Source: Chrysopilus asiliformis | Taxonomy: Eukaryota; Arthropoda; Insecta; Diptera; Rhagionidae | Assembly (NCBI GenBank): GCA_964034945.1 | Contig: OZ035962.1 | Coordinates: 67,842,274 to 67,906,273 of the forward strand | Direction of reading: 5' to 3' | Length of the DNA: 64,000 nucleotides | In this document: piece by piece, positions 55,434 to 64,000 of the stretch | Layout: the number at the start of each line of letters is the position of its first letter | Position numbering within the stretch: position 1 is the first letter of the stretch | The notes under the pieces: generated by a model | What the model was told of the DNA's origin: nothing | Seen by the model: only the letters and a program-made list of their open reading frames with translations | Databases searched by the model: none | Position numbers and translations under genes: made by a program

Positions 55434-55568
55434 CAACATTTGTAAGGTTTTTACGTTGTAACCCATCAACAGCAGAGGATGCTGTCACGGCCTCTGCTGT
55501 TGATGGGATAGATTGCTATCACGGCCTCTGCTGTTGATGGGTTACAACGTAAAAACCTTACAAATGTG
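55434..55568. repeat. Long hairpin with ~43-bp arms
   Basis: ACATTTGTAAGGTTTTTACG, then TTGTAACCCATCAACAGCAG on the left, is answered by CTGCTGTTGATGGGTTACAA, then CGTAAAAACCTTACAAATGT on the right. The central part holds an extra copy of GGCCTCTGCTGTTGATGGG. Very high arm identity suggests a recent origin. It adjoins the SINE-like unit at 55580-55755. Confidence 0.85.
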
Positions 55569-55579
55569 ATAGCATAGCC

Positions 55580-55755
55580 ATGATAGCAATCTAGACCGAT
55601 GATGTCGTTAACACCAAGTGGCAACTATCAGTACTCGTTTCGTAAAACTAGTTGAATGGACTTGAAATCACAGCGTGCAATAGCCTGGAATTGAACCACC
55701 GACCTCCTGAATACGGCCCAAGTACTTTACCTTTTGTACTACGCTGGACCTAAGA
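55580..55755 (-). mobile_element. tRNA-derived SINE-like unit
   Basis: On the minus strand, from 55752, the text is AGGTCCAGCGTAGTACAAAA, GGTAAAGTACTTGGGCC, GGTGGTTCAATTCCAGGC. GGTTCAATTCC fits the pol III B box (GGTTCRANYCC) and TAGTACAAAAGG is A-box-like, at tRNA spacing. Acceptor arms do not pair, so it is not an intact tRNA. The tail runs into GATAGCAATCTA-type repeats near 55590. Confidence 0.5.
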
Positions 55756-56008
55756 TTTTTTATTTTTAGATTTTATAAATTCGTCGCCTGAGAATTTAAG
55801 TGTCCTTTATGGTTTTGAGTAATTTGAGTTTAAAGTTTGAATTATTATAACTTTTTTTTACAGCGGTCCGATTTTTTTCAAATTTAAACCGAATATAGTG
55901 TTGAGATTTATCTGCTTAACTTTAAATTTATGAGTTCGTACATCATTTCGGTAAAAATATTTTGTAAGTTTTATTCAGAATTCAAATGTCGTATGTAGCA
56001 AATTTGTA

Positions 56009-56306
56009 CACTCTAAACCAGACGCTCTTTTCCCAGTAAATTTCCTAGCGAAATTTTGCTGAGATTTTACTAGGGAAAACAGTAAATATTCTCTATTCCC
56101 AGTAAATTTTACTAGAATTCCCAGGAAAAATTACTGTTATTCCAGTTTTTTCCAGTATTCCAACATGAGAATTTTACTGGGAATTCAATTCAATATTTAC
56201 TGGGAGGAACAGTAAATTTCATTTACTGGGAGGAACCGTAAAATTTACTGTACTTCATCGTGGTTGCCTTTTTACTGGGCTCCCAGTAAAATGTGATTTG
56301 GAGTGC
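56009..56306. mobile_element. MITE-like CAGTAAA element
   Basis: The left end ACACTCTAAACCAGACGCTC and the right end, inverse of GTGATTTGGAGTGCAGG, are imperfect inverted repeats (ACTCTAAACCA against ACTCCAAATCA). The body is a dense field of CAGTAAA and TTTACTGGGA in both orientations. 298 bases. A partial relative lies at 1903-2105. Confidence 0.6.
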
Positions 56307-57047
56307 AGGTTCCATAAAAAAATGAATTGCAGAGAATTGAAATGAAATAATTGGTATTTTTTGGGAGAACCTGATGTGACAGCCAAAATTTGTAAAAAAA
56401 ACTATTTGATTTAGAATATCTAAATTTTTATAACAATTAGATGAAAGACAACGGAAACCATGTCGACCGATTTTATTCGTCAGTTTTTATGGATTACTTT
56501 GCCAAAAAAATGGACGAATAATTTGTAATTTTGGATTTTTTTTTTTAAATTAGGCCGTAATTTTGAAACATTCAAACTAGGAGTTAACGGAAGAAGATGC
56601 AATATTTTTTAAAAATCTTGGTGTAGTTCGTTTTTTTTTGTTCGACGTTAAAAACGTAGTTACTAAATCAAAATACTGTCAGAAATTTTTTTAGGCGTAA
56701 CGTAGTTAGGGCGATTTTGATACGATGCAGGCATTGATTAAAGCTTTATAGCTTTTAAATTTTTTGAATGATATTATACTCACTACCACCACCACCCCCT
56801 GGAATTGGAATTTTTTCTGTTCGGTCAATTTGACCAAGAAAAAACCGTTTGGTCAATTTAACCCTTCTGTTATGTTCAAAAAATACACACAAATAGAATG
56901 TTTGGGGTCATAAAATGACCCACGTGTATTTCCCCTTATAATGCATACAAAATAATCGTAAATTACAATTTATACATGATCTTCGCAATAAGTGTTTCAC
57001 TGTGTGCTCCACTGTTCAAAAGAAATTTGAACACATGAAATTTTTAA
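56307..57047. other. Intron sequence, nothing recognised
   Basis: AT-rich. Contains GGTCAATTT/GGTCATTTT-type phrases near 56840-56910, repeated at 57310, around the TTAA element. A 'GGGGTCATAAAATGACCC' hairpin at 56903-56920 and a 'GGGTCATTAAATGACCC' hairpin at 57315-57331 flank the element. Confidence 0.4.
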
Positions 57048-57283
57048 CACGTTGGCTACCAGCCAAAAAAACGCTTACTCCGCTGGGAAAAAACGCAAAA
57101 ATCATTTCTGTACTTTGTGAGTCACCAGTGAACACAAGATCAATACAGACAAAAACGAACTCCATGCTCCACAAAAAAAACCCCTTTGTACCGCACGAGC
57201 GACTGCACTCAGCCATGGAACTTGAGAAACTGACGGTAATGACAATAGTGTGTGTACACCGGTGACTCACATGGTAGCCAACG
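57048..57283. mobile_element. TTAA-type MITE, CACGTTGGCTACCA terminus, uninterrupted
   Basis: TTAA at 57044-57047 on the left; the right flank is decayed (ACGTAAC). The ends CACGTTGGCTACCA and TGGTAGCCAACG are inverted. It contains GTGAGTCACCAGTGAACAC and its partner GTGTACACCGGTGACTCAC near opposite ends. Serves as the empty-site reference for the Tigger-type insertion at 14601. Confidence 0.72.
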
Positions 57284-59538
57284 TAACAACGAAAATTTTG
57301 GTTTAAATTTCTTTGGGTCATTAAATGACCCGAACATAATACAAGGGTTAATGGTGTATTTGCCCTTCGCATGCAAAAATTTTCGCCTGCGGCACAATAT
57401 TTGTTGCATACCGAAGAACAAAGATACCCTTTCTACCTAAATATCCACAAATCAAAATTGAGGCAAACCTTTTCTCTCTGGTAGGTCTTCCAAAATTTCC
57501 AAGCATACACAAAAATGCGTTTTCAACAATTTTTTTTAAAAAAAGGAATGTGTTTTACCTCGGTCGCTGCTTTGCCATGGGTTCGCTTTGGCCGCATGTT
57601 TAAAATACCAAAAGATAACCAAATGCAATGCTAACAGTTGATAAATTTTCGACGTTGAATGTTTATTAGCTTCAATTTTTTAGAGCCACCATTTCTTACT
57701 ATTCTCTGATTACGAGGGGCAAATCAATTGAGAGGATGGTTTCTACTATAAGGTATATAAATGTAGTTCAGATCATACCTCCCCCCCCCCCCGCCCTTCT
57801 CTGGAAAAAAAACCTTCCTACCACCATGACAGGCAGTAACAAAAACCTTTTAAAATTTTAATAGAATACATGTTACCTTCGGGCTTATTAAAAAAAAGAC
57901 TGACATAATAGACACTATCTCAAAATTTTGCTTGAATTCAATGTTACTAGGCGAGATTATACATGCGCCGGTTAAAATCAGTATTTGTTATAAAATCAAC
58001 TTATTTAAAAAAAAAATAAAAAAAATTTTTTTTAATGATTTATGGCACAACGGAAGTGTTATTTATAAAAATGTAACAATTGTGTCTACTGGCATAATGC
58101 TAAAAATAACAGCAGACGATTTAAAGGAAATTAATTACATCAAAAAACGCATTAATCGCGATACGAAAATAACTTTTCATAAATAAAAGACAACCAACAG
58201 GGAATAGAAGAGCAGTAATCTGTATGCTTGGCAAGTAAGTCTACCTTTTAGTCATATCAATTTTCACTCTACATGTTCGTTTACGGAATATTACACCAGC
58301 TGAAATGTTAGTCTCCGGTGTAAAGAATTAACACCCCCTCCAGTTTTATAATCTGCCGAAACCGGCAATGACTACCATCTTCCCTAATGCTCTAAATATA
58401 CTATACATACATCCATGTCTAAAGGCTGTAGTTATACACCAAACATAACCCAGCGTGGTAATAAAAAAATTGCCCCATATAAGCCCGATGCTTAATTGTG
58501 AAGGAAATAATTTATGAAGAACAACTTCTTCATCTGGTACCCTGCCATGAGCCCACAACGGAATAAGCAATTTATCAATAATTAACGAAGAAATTTCGCA
58601 ATTTAAAACATTCAAAATAGAAGTAAACGGAAGAAGAATTGGGTTACTGTTATCAAACTACTTAAACTACATTGCACAAACCATAATATCCGCAATACGG
58701 ATGAATCATATACACAAATACAAAAACGCAAAAACCTTTTCATACTCGTATACTACATTACATCTAGACAGTAACAAACTTTGGTGTATATCCCTATATA
58801 TGTATGTAAAGGTATATATTTCGAAGCGTATACATAATATATATCTAAATATAGTCTGTTGAACCTTATTTCATAGTGAAATCACCTAATATAGTCAAAA
58901 TCAGTAAGAAACTTGCACAGCTGTACCGCAAAATTCATTTCTCAATTATAGTGGAACCTCGGCAAGCAGCAGCCTTTATACCACCCGCTAACACCATATT
59001 ACAACTCTACTTTAATTACACTTCTACATCTATTAGTGTTATAACTAATAAACTACGACGACGATAGTTTTTATCATTATAATATTATTATTATTATTAT
59101 TATATGTGTATAAGCATAAAACGTTAGATAGGGTTGGATATTCCATCGTCCTCTTTTACATAACACGTTACACGAAATTTCTTATTATTAGTTGAAGAAC
59201 AACTTCTAATAGTTATAATAAAATTCCATCTAAATTTACGTAATGCACACAAACAACGCAGGAGCCCAAATTTAGGCAGCTACATACACACACACACATA
59301 CACCTACCATCATATAAACATATTTTATCTGTTCAACATAACTCTTATATCTTTAATACTATATGAATAGATGTTCGTCATTACTTTGGACTATCAGTTT
59401 GCGAAAATATATGTTGGCATGATTAAATATAGGACCATGTCGGAACATAAAACATAAACTATTCGCATGTCTGTCTACGCTCCGCTCCTAGATTTACTAT
59501 TTCGTGTACCAAATATACGAGACGTACAATGAACTTAC
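57284..59538. other. Intron sequence, nothing recognised
   Basis: Includes a poly-C run at 57779-57791, a (TTA)n run at 59085-59101 and a short (CA)n run at 59286-59298. No coding similarity or paired repeats seen. Confidence 0.4.
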
Positions 59539-59722
59539 CTGTATTGAAATCGACAGCAAACTCTTCCAATTCATTGCCCTTAACGATGGTATAAATTAGT
59601 TTCCGGCCCAAAGGACTATCTGCTTGGATGGCGACGGATAGCGGTGAATAAATTTCGATATTCTCAAAGACAGTGTCGGAATAGAATTGCTTATTGAAGA
59701 CTGGCATCGATTTATCAATAAC
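59539..59722 (-). CDS. kug: Fat-like cadherin, exon b
   Basis: A 184-base internal exon with acceptor TTCATAG before 59722 and donor GTAAGTTC after 59539. It starts in phase 0 (VIDKSMPVFNKQFY) and ends in phase 1 after DFNTG. It encodes the first half of one cadherin repeat, including the conserved FxxDFNTG strand. Joining it to the next exon recreates DFNTGAIYVVDELDYEK, the usual cadherin 'TG.I.....LDYE' block, which strongly supports the junction. The intron after it is about 12.7 kb and rich in repeats. Confidence 0.93.
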
Positions 59723-61490
59723 CTATGAATGGAAATATTATTCAAAATTATTATCAAAGTTTTTCTCTGATTTCTTTTTTTCAAAATTGAAATTTATTTC
59801 AAATTTTTTAATTTATTTGATTTCGAAGATGATTTCTTATTTTAACCAGTGTTGTTCCTCTACGCGTTGACTTTAATTGTCTACACTTAAGGGTAGGCAA
59901 TAGCGTAGAAAACAGAATTGGTGTAGAGTATACAATGTGGATTTTGGCGTAGACAATGTCGACTTTTCGTCGACAATGTAGACTTCTTCATACCTGTCAA
60001 TATAAACTCACTAGTGAGTACGTGACCATCAGACTGTTAAGATGTGTATTTTAAAATATGCTAGGCAGACAAATAAAAGCTTGTAAAGAGCTGGGACTTG
60101 ATTTATTCAAAACCAATAAGTCTTTAATCAACAGCAATAAGAAATCAATGTAATGGTTTAAATCCGGTCATTTCCTTCTTCCTGCTATCCTCGTATAAAT
60201 GAAACAGTATTTTTTGCAATATTCGCGATAATGGTGCGTTGTATTGAAAATGATCTGAACTAGAAAGTTGTAAGAATCCAATTGTATAAAACTTTGCGTA
60301 AGTATGATTTCAACCAAAATCCACCAGGATTGTATGCCTAGAATTAGAATTTTCATCAAAATTCAATCTGAAGTTCTTATGTTTTGACAATTGTTTCCTT
60401 GCAATAAGGCCTATGAAATTGATAGCTTAAGCTTTTTTTTAACCTGAACTAGAGAGACAATAAACTAAATAGAAAGGAGCCAATGGAGGTAAAATAACCG
60501 GTTCAATGTTGCAGTCGATAAATTTTCTCCGATTCCGAATCCTAAAGCAATAATTTTATCCCGACTCCGACTCCAGAGCCTTGCTTGTAATTGTAAATTC
60601 TTTCAGCCTTATTAATAAAAAATCCCTAACACGGAGATAACTCATGTGCTAACTAACTCCGAGATAGCAAACTTATCCATTAGATAACTATTCTTATTAA
60701 TAAAAAATTTTCCTCCATATAATAGCTAACTCGTATTTTATTTAAAAATTTAGCTGGAATACGGCAACCCTTGTGCCGAATTGTACCAAAAAATACGAAA
60801 ATCTTTTACATTTAAGTCAAATTTTGGTTTTTTAAATCCGTTTCCTTGGAGACGATATTAAAATAAGTCATATTTTGGTTTTTTAAATCCGTTTCCTTGG
60901 AGACAATATTAAAATAGGAGTGAAATTAATGTTTTTATTTTAATTGTGATTCACTGCAAAGTAATTAAAAGTGGAAAATTTAAAAATTGAAGGAAAGCGA
61001 TCAGAAAAGTGGTGTTCAAGTGATAAGATAATATAATATAATAACATAAATTGCATTTTTTTAATGGATCATTGTTTCTTATAGTCATTATTGCAAGAGT
61101 TATGTGCCGTCAAGAGTTATCAACTCGTTAACTCGAGGGAATCGGTATGTTAGCTAACAGAGAGTTAACTAACGTCAGTTAAATCTTAAAAATTTTTATT
61201 AATAAGAATTTCGAGTTATCCACTGCGTAAACCATTGATAAAAGTTAACTAACGTTTATTAATAAGGCTGTTTATGTTTAGAATTATATTATGTGATTCT
61301 GAAAAAAAGCTATATTTTAAATTATAGATTGTCTACATTGTCTACGCATAGAGCATAAGCTATTGTCTATAGTGAAAGTCGACGCGTAAACGTAGTTTAC
61401 ATCACGTAGTTATCATCACGTAAATTACATCACGTAAATAACATCACGTAAATTACATCGCTTAGATTACATCACGTAGATTACGCGGCA
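59723..61490. other. Intron sequence with a tandem duplication and GTTAACT-rich segment
   Basis: 60630-60740 and 61100-61260 hold related phrases (ATTAATAAAAATTTTT, AGTTAACTAACG, TTAGCTAACA) in inverted order, resembling a decayed TIR element of about 640 bases. 61390-61490 has (GTAAATTACATCAC)-like short repeats. Confidence 0.4.
60814..60915. repeat. Tandem duplication, 51-base unit x2
   Basis: 60814-60864 and 60865-60915 share AAGTCANATTTTGGTTTTTT through AATATTAAAAT with only two differences, a recent duplication. Confidence 0.85.
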
Positions 61491-61759
61491 CGGCACCCCC
61501 ATCCCCCATTTCTGCCTATTAATAAGTTCTTACATTTGATGAAAAACGAATCTGCGCAAAATTTCAAGTCTCTAGCTCAATCCGTGCGCCCGCAATCCGC
61601 GCCACAGACGGACGGACAGACGGACATGCGAAATTCAATTTTTTTCATCATTCTAAACATACTGGTGTAATTCATTTTTGTGTGTGATGACGGGATCTTG
61701 GCGTTACAAACGGTAAGGCAAAGTTAATATACCCTTTGGTTTCACCATACGGGTATAAA
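61491..61759 (+). mobile_element. DINE-1-like copy, 5'-truncated
   Basis: Starts at CACCCCCATCCCCCATTTCT, has the AAATTTCAAGTCTCTAGCTC block, a short GACG run at 61605-61625, and the complete 3' end TCACCATACGGGTATAAA. Confidence 0.72.
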
Positions 61760-61962
61760 AATCCAAAATACGTTCGTGAAGTATGAAAATTGTATATTTA
61801 TAAATCGTCGGATTGCAAACAAAACAATGTTTTCATATGCAATCCAACCTGTCTAAGCTGAACCGTGGATAACTTGGAATCCTGATTCAACCAAAAAAGT
61901 TTTCGGGTCACTTATGAGTTTATCTTATACTGGTTTCACTGTAAATATATATTTTCACTTAC

Positions 61963-62674
61963 CTTAACGTGAACAGAGACTTCGGTAGAACATGGTGTTA
62001 TCCCACCATCATAAGCAGCTATTAGAAGTTCATAATCGCGATTGTGTCCCTCCAAAGACTGTTTCAAGCTAACCTCCCCAGACTTTCGATCAACTTTGAA
62101 TAATTCGCCATGGCCGCGTTTCATTTCATATCTGACTTCTCCATTTTCAAAACTATCCAAGTCAACCGCATGGACTTTTGTGATCATAGAACCTTTAGGA
62201 TCATCGACTGAGACCACTGCATAATATGGCAAATTGACGAACATCGGGCAATTGTCGTTAATATCGAGAATAGTAACGTTAACGATAACGTGTGCAATTC
62301 TTGGCCGTTCACGATCCGGTGGATGGGATCTTGCCTCCACTATCAACTCATAGTTATCACGAACTTCGCGATCGAAACTTTTACCGGTTGTCTCAATGGC
62401 ACCAGACGTTAGACCAATTCGGAACATGTCCGTCGGATTCAATATCCGGAATTCGATGTGTTCATTGAGGGAGGAGCCCAAAACATTGACGACAGTAACG
62501 GTTGTGATTTTTGTCGAGTTTTCACTAATCGAACCCTCATATATGGATTTTTGAAAAATCAGTCGAGAGTTCTCAGAAGTTTCTACCAAAATATTTACGT
62601 ATGCCACTTTGGAGTATTTCCCGTCAGATGCTCGCACATGAAGTTTGTATTTTGGACCAATTCTGTCGACACCT
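61963..62674 (-). CDS. kug: Fat-like cadherin, exon a (cadherin repeats)
   Basis: This internal exon has an acceptor TTTTACAG before 62674 and a donor GTAAGT after 61963. It opens with one base completing a codon and ends in phase 0. The 237 codons cover the end of one cadherin repeat, a full repeat closing with LDINDNCPMF, and most of another with the Ca-binding DLDSFENG motif. Cadherin landmarks FDREVRDNYEL and AAYDGG are visible. It ends at HVK and continues into VIDKSMPVF of the next exon, a normal start of a cadherin repeat. It is the most upstream exon of the gene in the window. Confidence is high because frame, splice sites and domain all agree. Confidence 0.93.
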
Positions 62675-62820
62675 CTGTAAAAGAAAAATAATTAAAAACA
62701 TATCTCAGTTGCGCAGAAAAAAAACTTAATACTAAAAGCATGAGGAAAGAAAGTTGAAACCAAGCGTCACGAACATTTTGTGGTTCGTTTAGTGGAATTA
62801 AACTCTAAAAGCTGATTTCC

Positions 62821-63260
62821 AATGCAGCAGCAACAGCAACAGCAACGTCACGGAGAAAGTGTTTTGATTGGTCGAGAATCGACTCTGTGACGTCAGATTT
62901 TCAGACAGATATTTTACTGCCGATTCATTTCTAATCCTAAATTTGAGCAGCAACGCTGAATAGCAACGTTGACAGCTAGTTTTTGTTGGTTATGTATACA
63001 AGTGATTGACAACAAAGTTTAATTTTGGAAACGAATTTTTGTTTAAAAGCAAGTTTCAGAATATGGTTAAGATTGTTATTTATTTAATAAAAATTTAATT
63101 TAGATAATCATGGAAGAAGGGTTAATTCAACAATTCAGAAACGTCAATTTTTACTGTTGCTGTTGCTACTTCATTGTAATTCATCTGACAGCATTTCTCT
63201 TTTTGCTGTCGCTCTTTGCGTCGACGTTGCTGTTGCTGTTGATGTTGCTGCTGTATTGTA
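62821..63260. mobile_element. TIR element with CAGCAA-repeat termini
   Basis: The left end AATGCAGCAGCAACAGCAAC continues AGCAACGTCA. The right end is the inverse of GACGTTGCTGTTGCTGTTGA then TGTTGCTGCTGTATT. Inner motifs AGCAACGTTGACAGC and CAGCAACGC also recur. 440 bases with ends built of hexamers. Either a MITE whose termini resemble a microsatellite, or two inverted CAGCAA tracts. Confidence 0.55.
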
Positions 63261-64000
63261 AATCAGTATTAACCCTTGCGAATAAGCTGAGCCTGGAAGT
63301 CAAACTTCGGTGCACTTTGGTTTGTTTAAAAAACTATTTTGGGTTGTAAAAATCTTATAAAAAAATTTTACATTTTTAAGATGTTTTGAAGATTTTGCGA
63401 AAAAATCAATGTATTTAATAATTTTATACAACTTTTTTATTACATCCGAAATGTAATTGAGGTTTCTAATAATTTTTCGTGCCTGCAGCGCATTTACAGT
63501 ATTACATGTAACTCGGACCATGGATGAATCGCAAGGCTTATATAGTGTACAACTTTTTATTACCGTGAAATTATTAAATTGTAAATTTCACTTTAACAAT
63601 TTTAATAAAGATTTTATTTGGACATCTCTTTTGTGTTGTAATCGAGCCACTGAATTCAATAAACGATTTGAACTTTTCATGTTTAATGTTTCAATAACCT
63701 CTTGATGTATAAATTTATATCAACTTGAAAAAGTTTTCCATTTTATGGAGGATGTGCGCAATACTTTTATAGAATTTTTACTATCGAATTGGCAATTTTT
63801 ATTATATGGGTATGTTGGCTCTCAGAATAATAAGTAATAAGACAAATAATAGAATTCTTTATACCTCTAATAAAAACTTATCCGTATATGGAATAAAGCA
63901 AGAAAAATGGAAGAATTCAATGAAATATCAACACAAAATATAAGACTTTCTGATTGCCCTTAAAAGTTGCATAAAAGTACAAACTATCATGTCACCGTTT
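63261..64000. other. Intron sequence to window end
   Basis: AT-rich sequence upstream of the first exon in this window. No further cadherin exon was recognised before 64000, so this intron is at least 1.3 kb. Confidence 0.4.

Larger units (their letters stand above)
13530..62674 (-). other. kug: Fat-like (kugelei/fat2-type) cadherin gene, 3' part
   Basis: This is the gene-level span of ten exons joined by GT-AG introns; the phases of all nine junctions agree. The predicted product in the window is about 2780 residues: cadherin repeats, EGF-EGF-LamG-EGF x4, one membrane segment and a cytoplasmic tail. One laminin-G with this EGF order fits the Fat-like/kugelei branch; canonical Fat has two laminin-G domains. 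Known family role: a giant planar-polarity cadherin that in flies organises basal actin and collective cell movement in the egg chamber. The 5' end (signal peptide and further cadherin repeats) lies past 64000. Introns range from about 60 bases to over 12 kb and are crowded with transposons. The symbol is assigned by domain order, not by alignment. Confidence 0.88.

Noticed and set aside
57779..57791. Poly-C run (also 54370-54379)
   Set aside because: Isolated homopolymers; may be sequencing or assembly noise, no functional reading.

Overview
The window is AT-rich eukaryotic DNA that looks like an insect genome, probably a dipteran, though the species cannot be told. The evidence is one intron-rich metazoan gene with GT-AG splice sites, several transposon types common in insects (mariner, Tigger/pogo, PIF/Harbinger, hAT-like, TTAA-flanked elements), and short repeats resembling the DINE-1/Helentron elements of Diptera.

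The only convincing host gene lies on the minus strand and fills most of the window, from 62674 down to 13530. It is the 3' part of a Fat-like (kugelei/fat2-type) giant atypical cadherin. I reconstruct ten exons: 61963-62674, 59539-59722, 46364-46801, 42744-43144, 42272-42580, 30903-36234, 30557-30844, 25678-25866, 25217-25453 and 13530-13792. All junctions agree in phase and give about 2780 residues: cadherin repeats, two EGF domains, one laminin-G domain, four EGF domains, one membrane span, and a cytoplasmic tail ending in QTDV, a class I PDZ ligand. The 5' exons lie beyond 64000. The tail exons are phase-symmetric cassettes. The splice out of the 5.3-kb main exon is ambiguous, because the better-looking donor directly follows an in-frame TAG.

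Nearly everything else is transposon debris in the introns and 3' flank. 14168-17395 is a six-layer nest: a Tc1/mariner-like copy, a TTAA element inside it, a Tigger/pogo element, two DINE-1-like copies, and a Harbinger-type element carrying a MADF fragment. Target-site duplications give the order of insertion. 7995-9422 is a Tigger relic split by two Harbinger-type MITEs head to head. 20348-21867 is a DINE-1-like copy split by a Harbinger derivative that still encodes a Myb/SANT-like domain. 26959-29178 is a mariner with matching terminal repeats, a frameshifted transposase lacking the third catalytic Asp, and a nested pogo-like element. 54428-55324 is an intact 298-codon DUF4780-like reading frame, probably from a retroelement.

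The most interesting observations are the nest, the recurring Harbinger derivatives that keep MADF/SANT DNA-binding domains, a set of TTAA elements sharing the terminus CACGTT but differing inside, the DINE-1-like family with a hairpin at each end, and the cassette structure of the cadherin tail. I found no CRISPR array, no rRNA and no credible intact tRNA gene.
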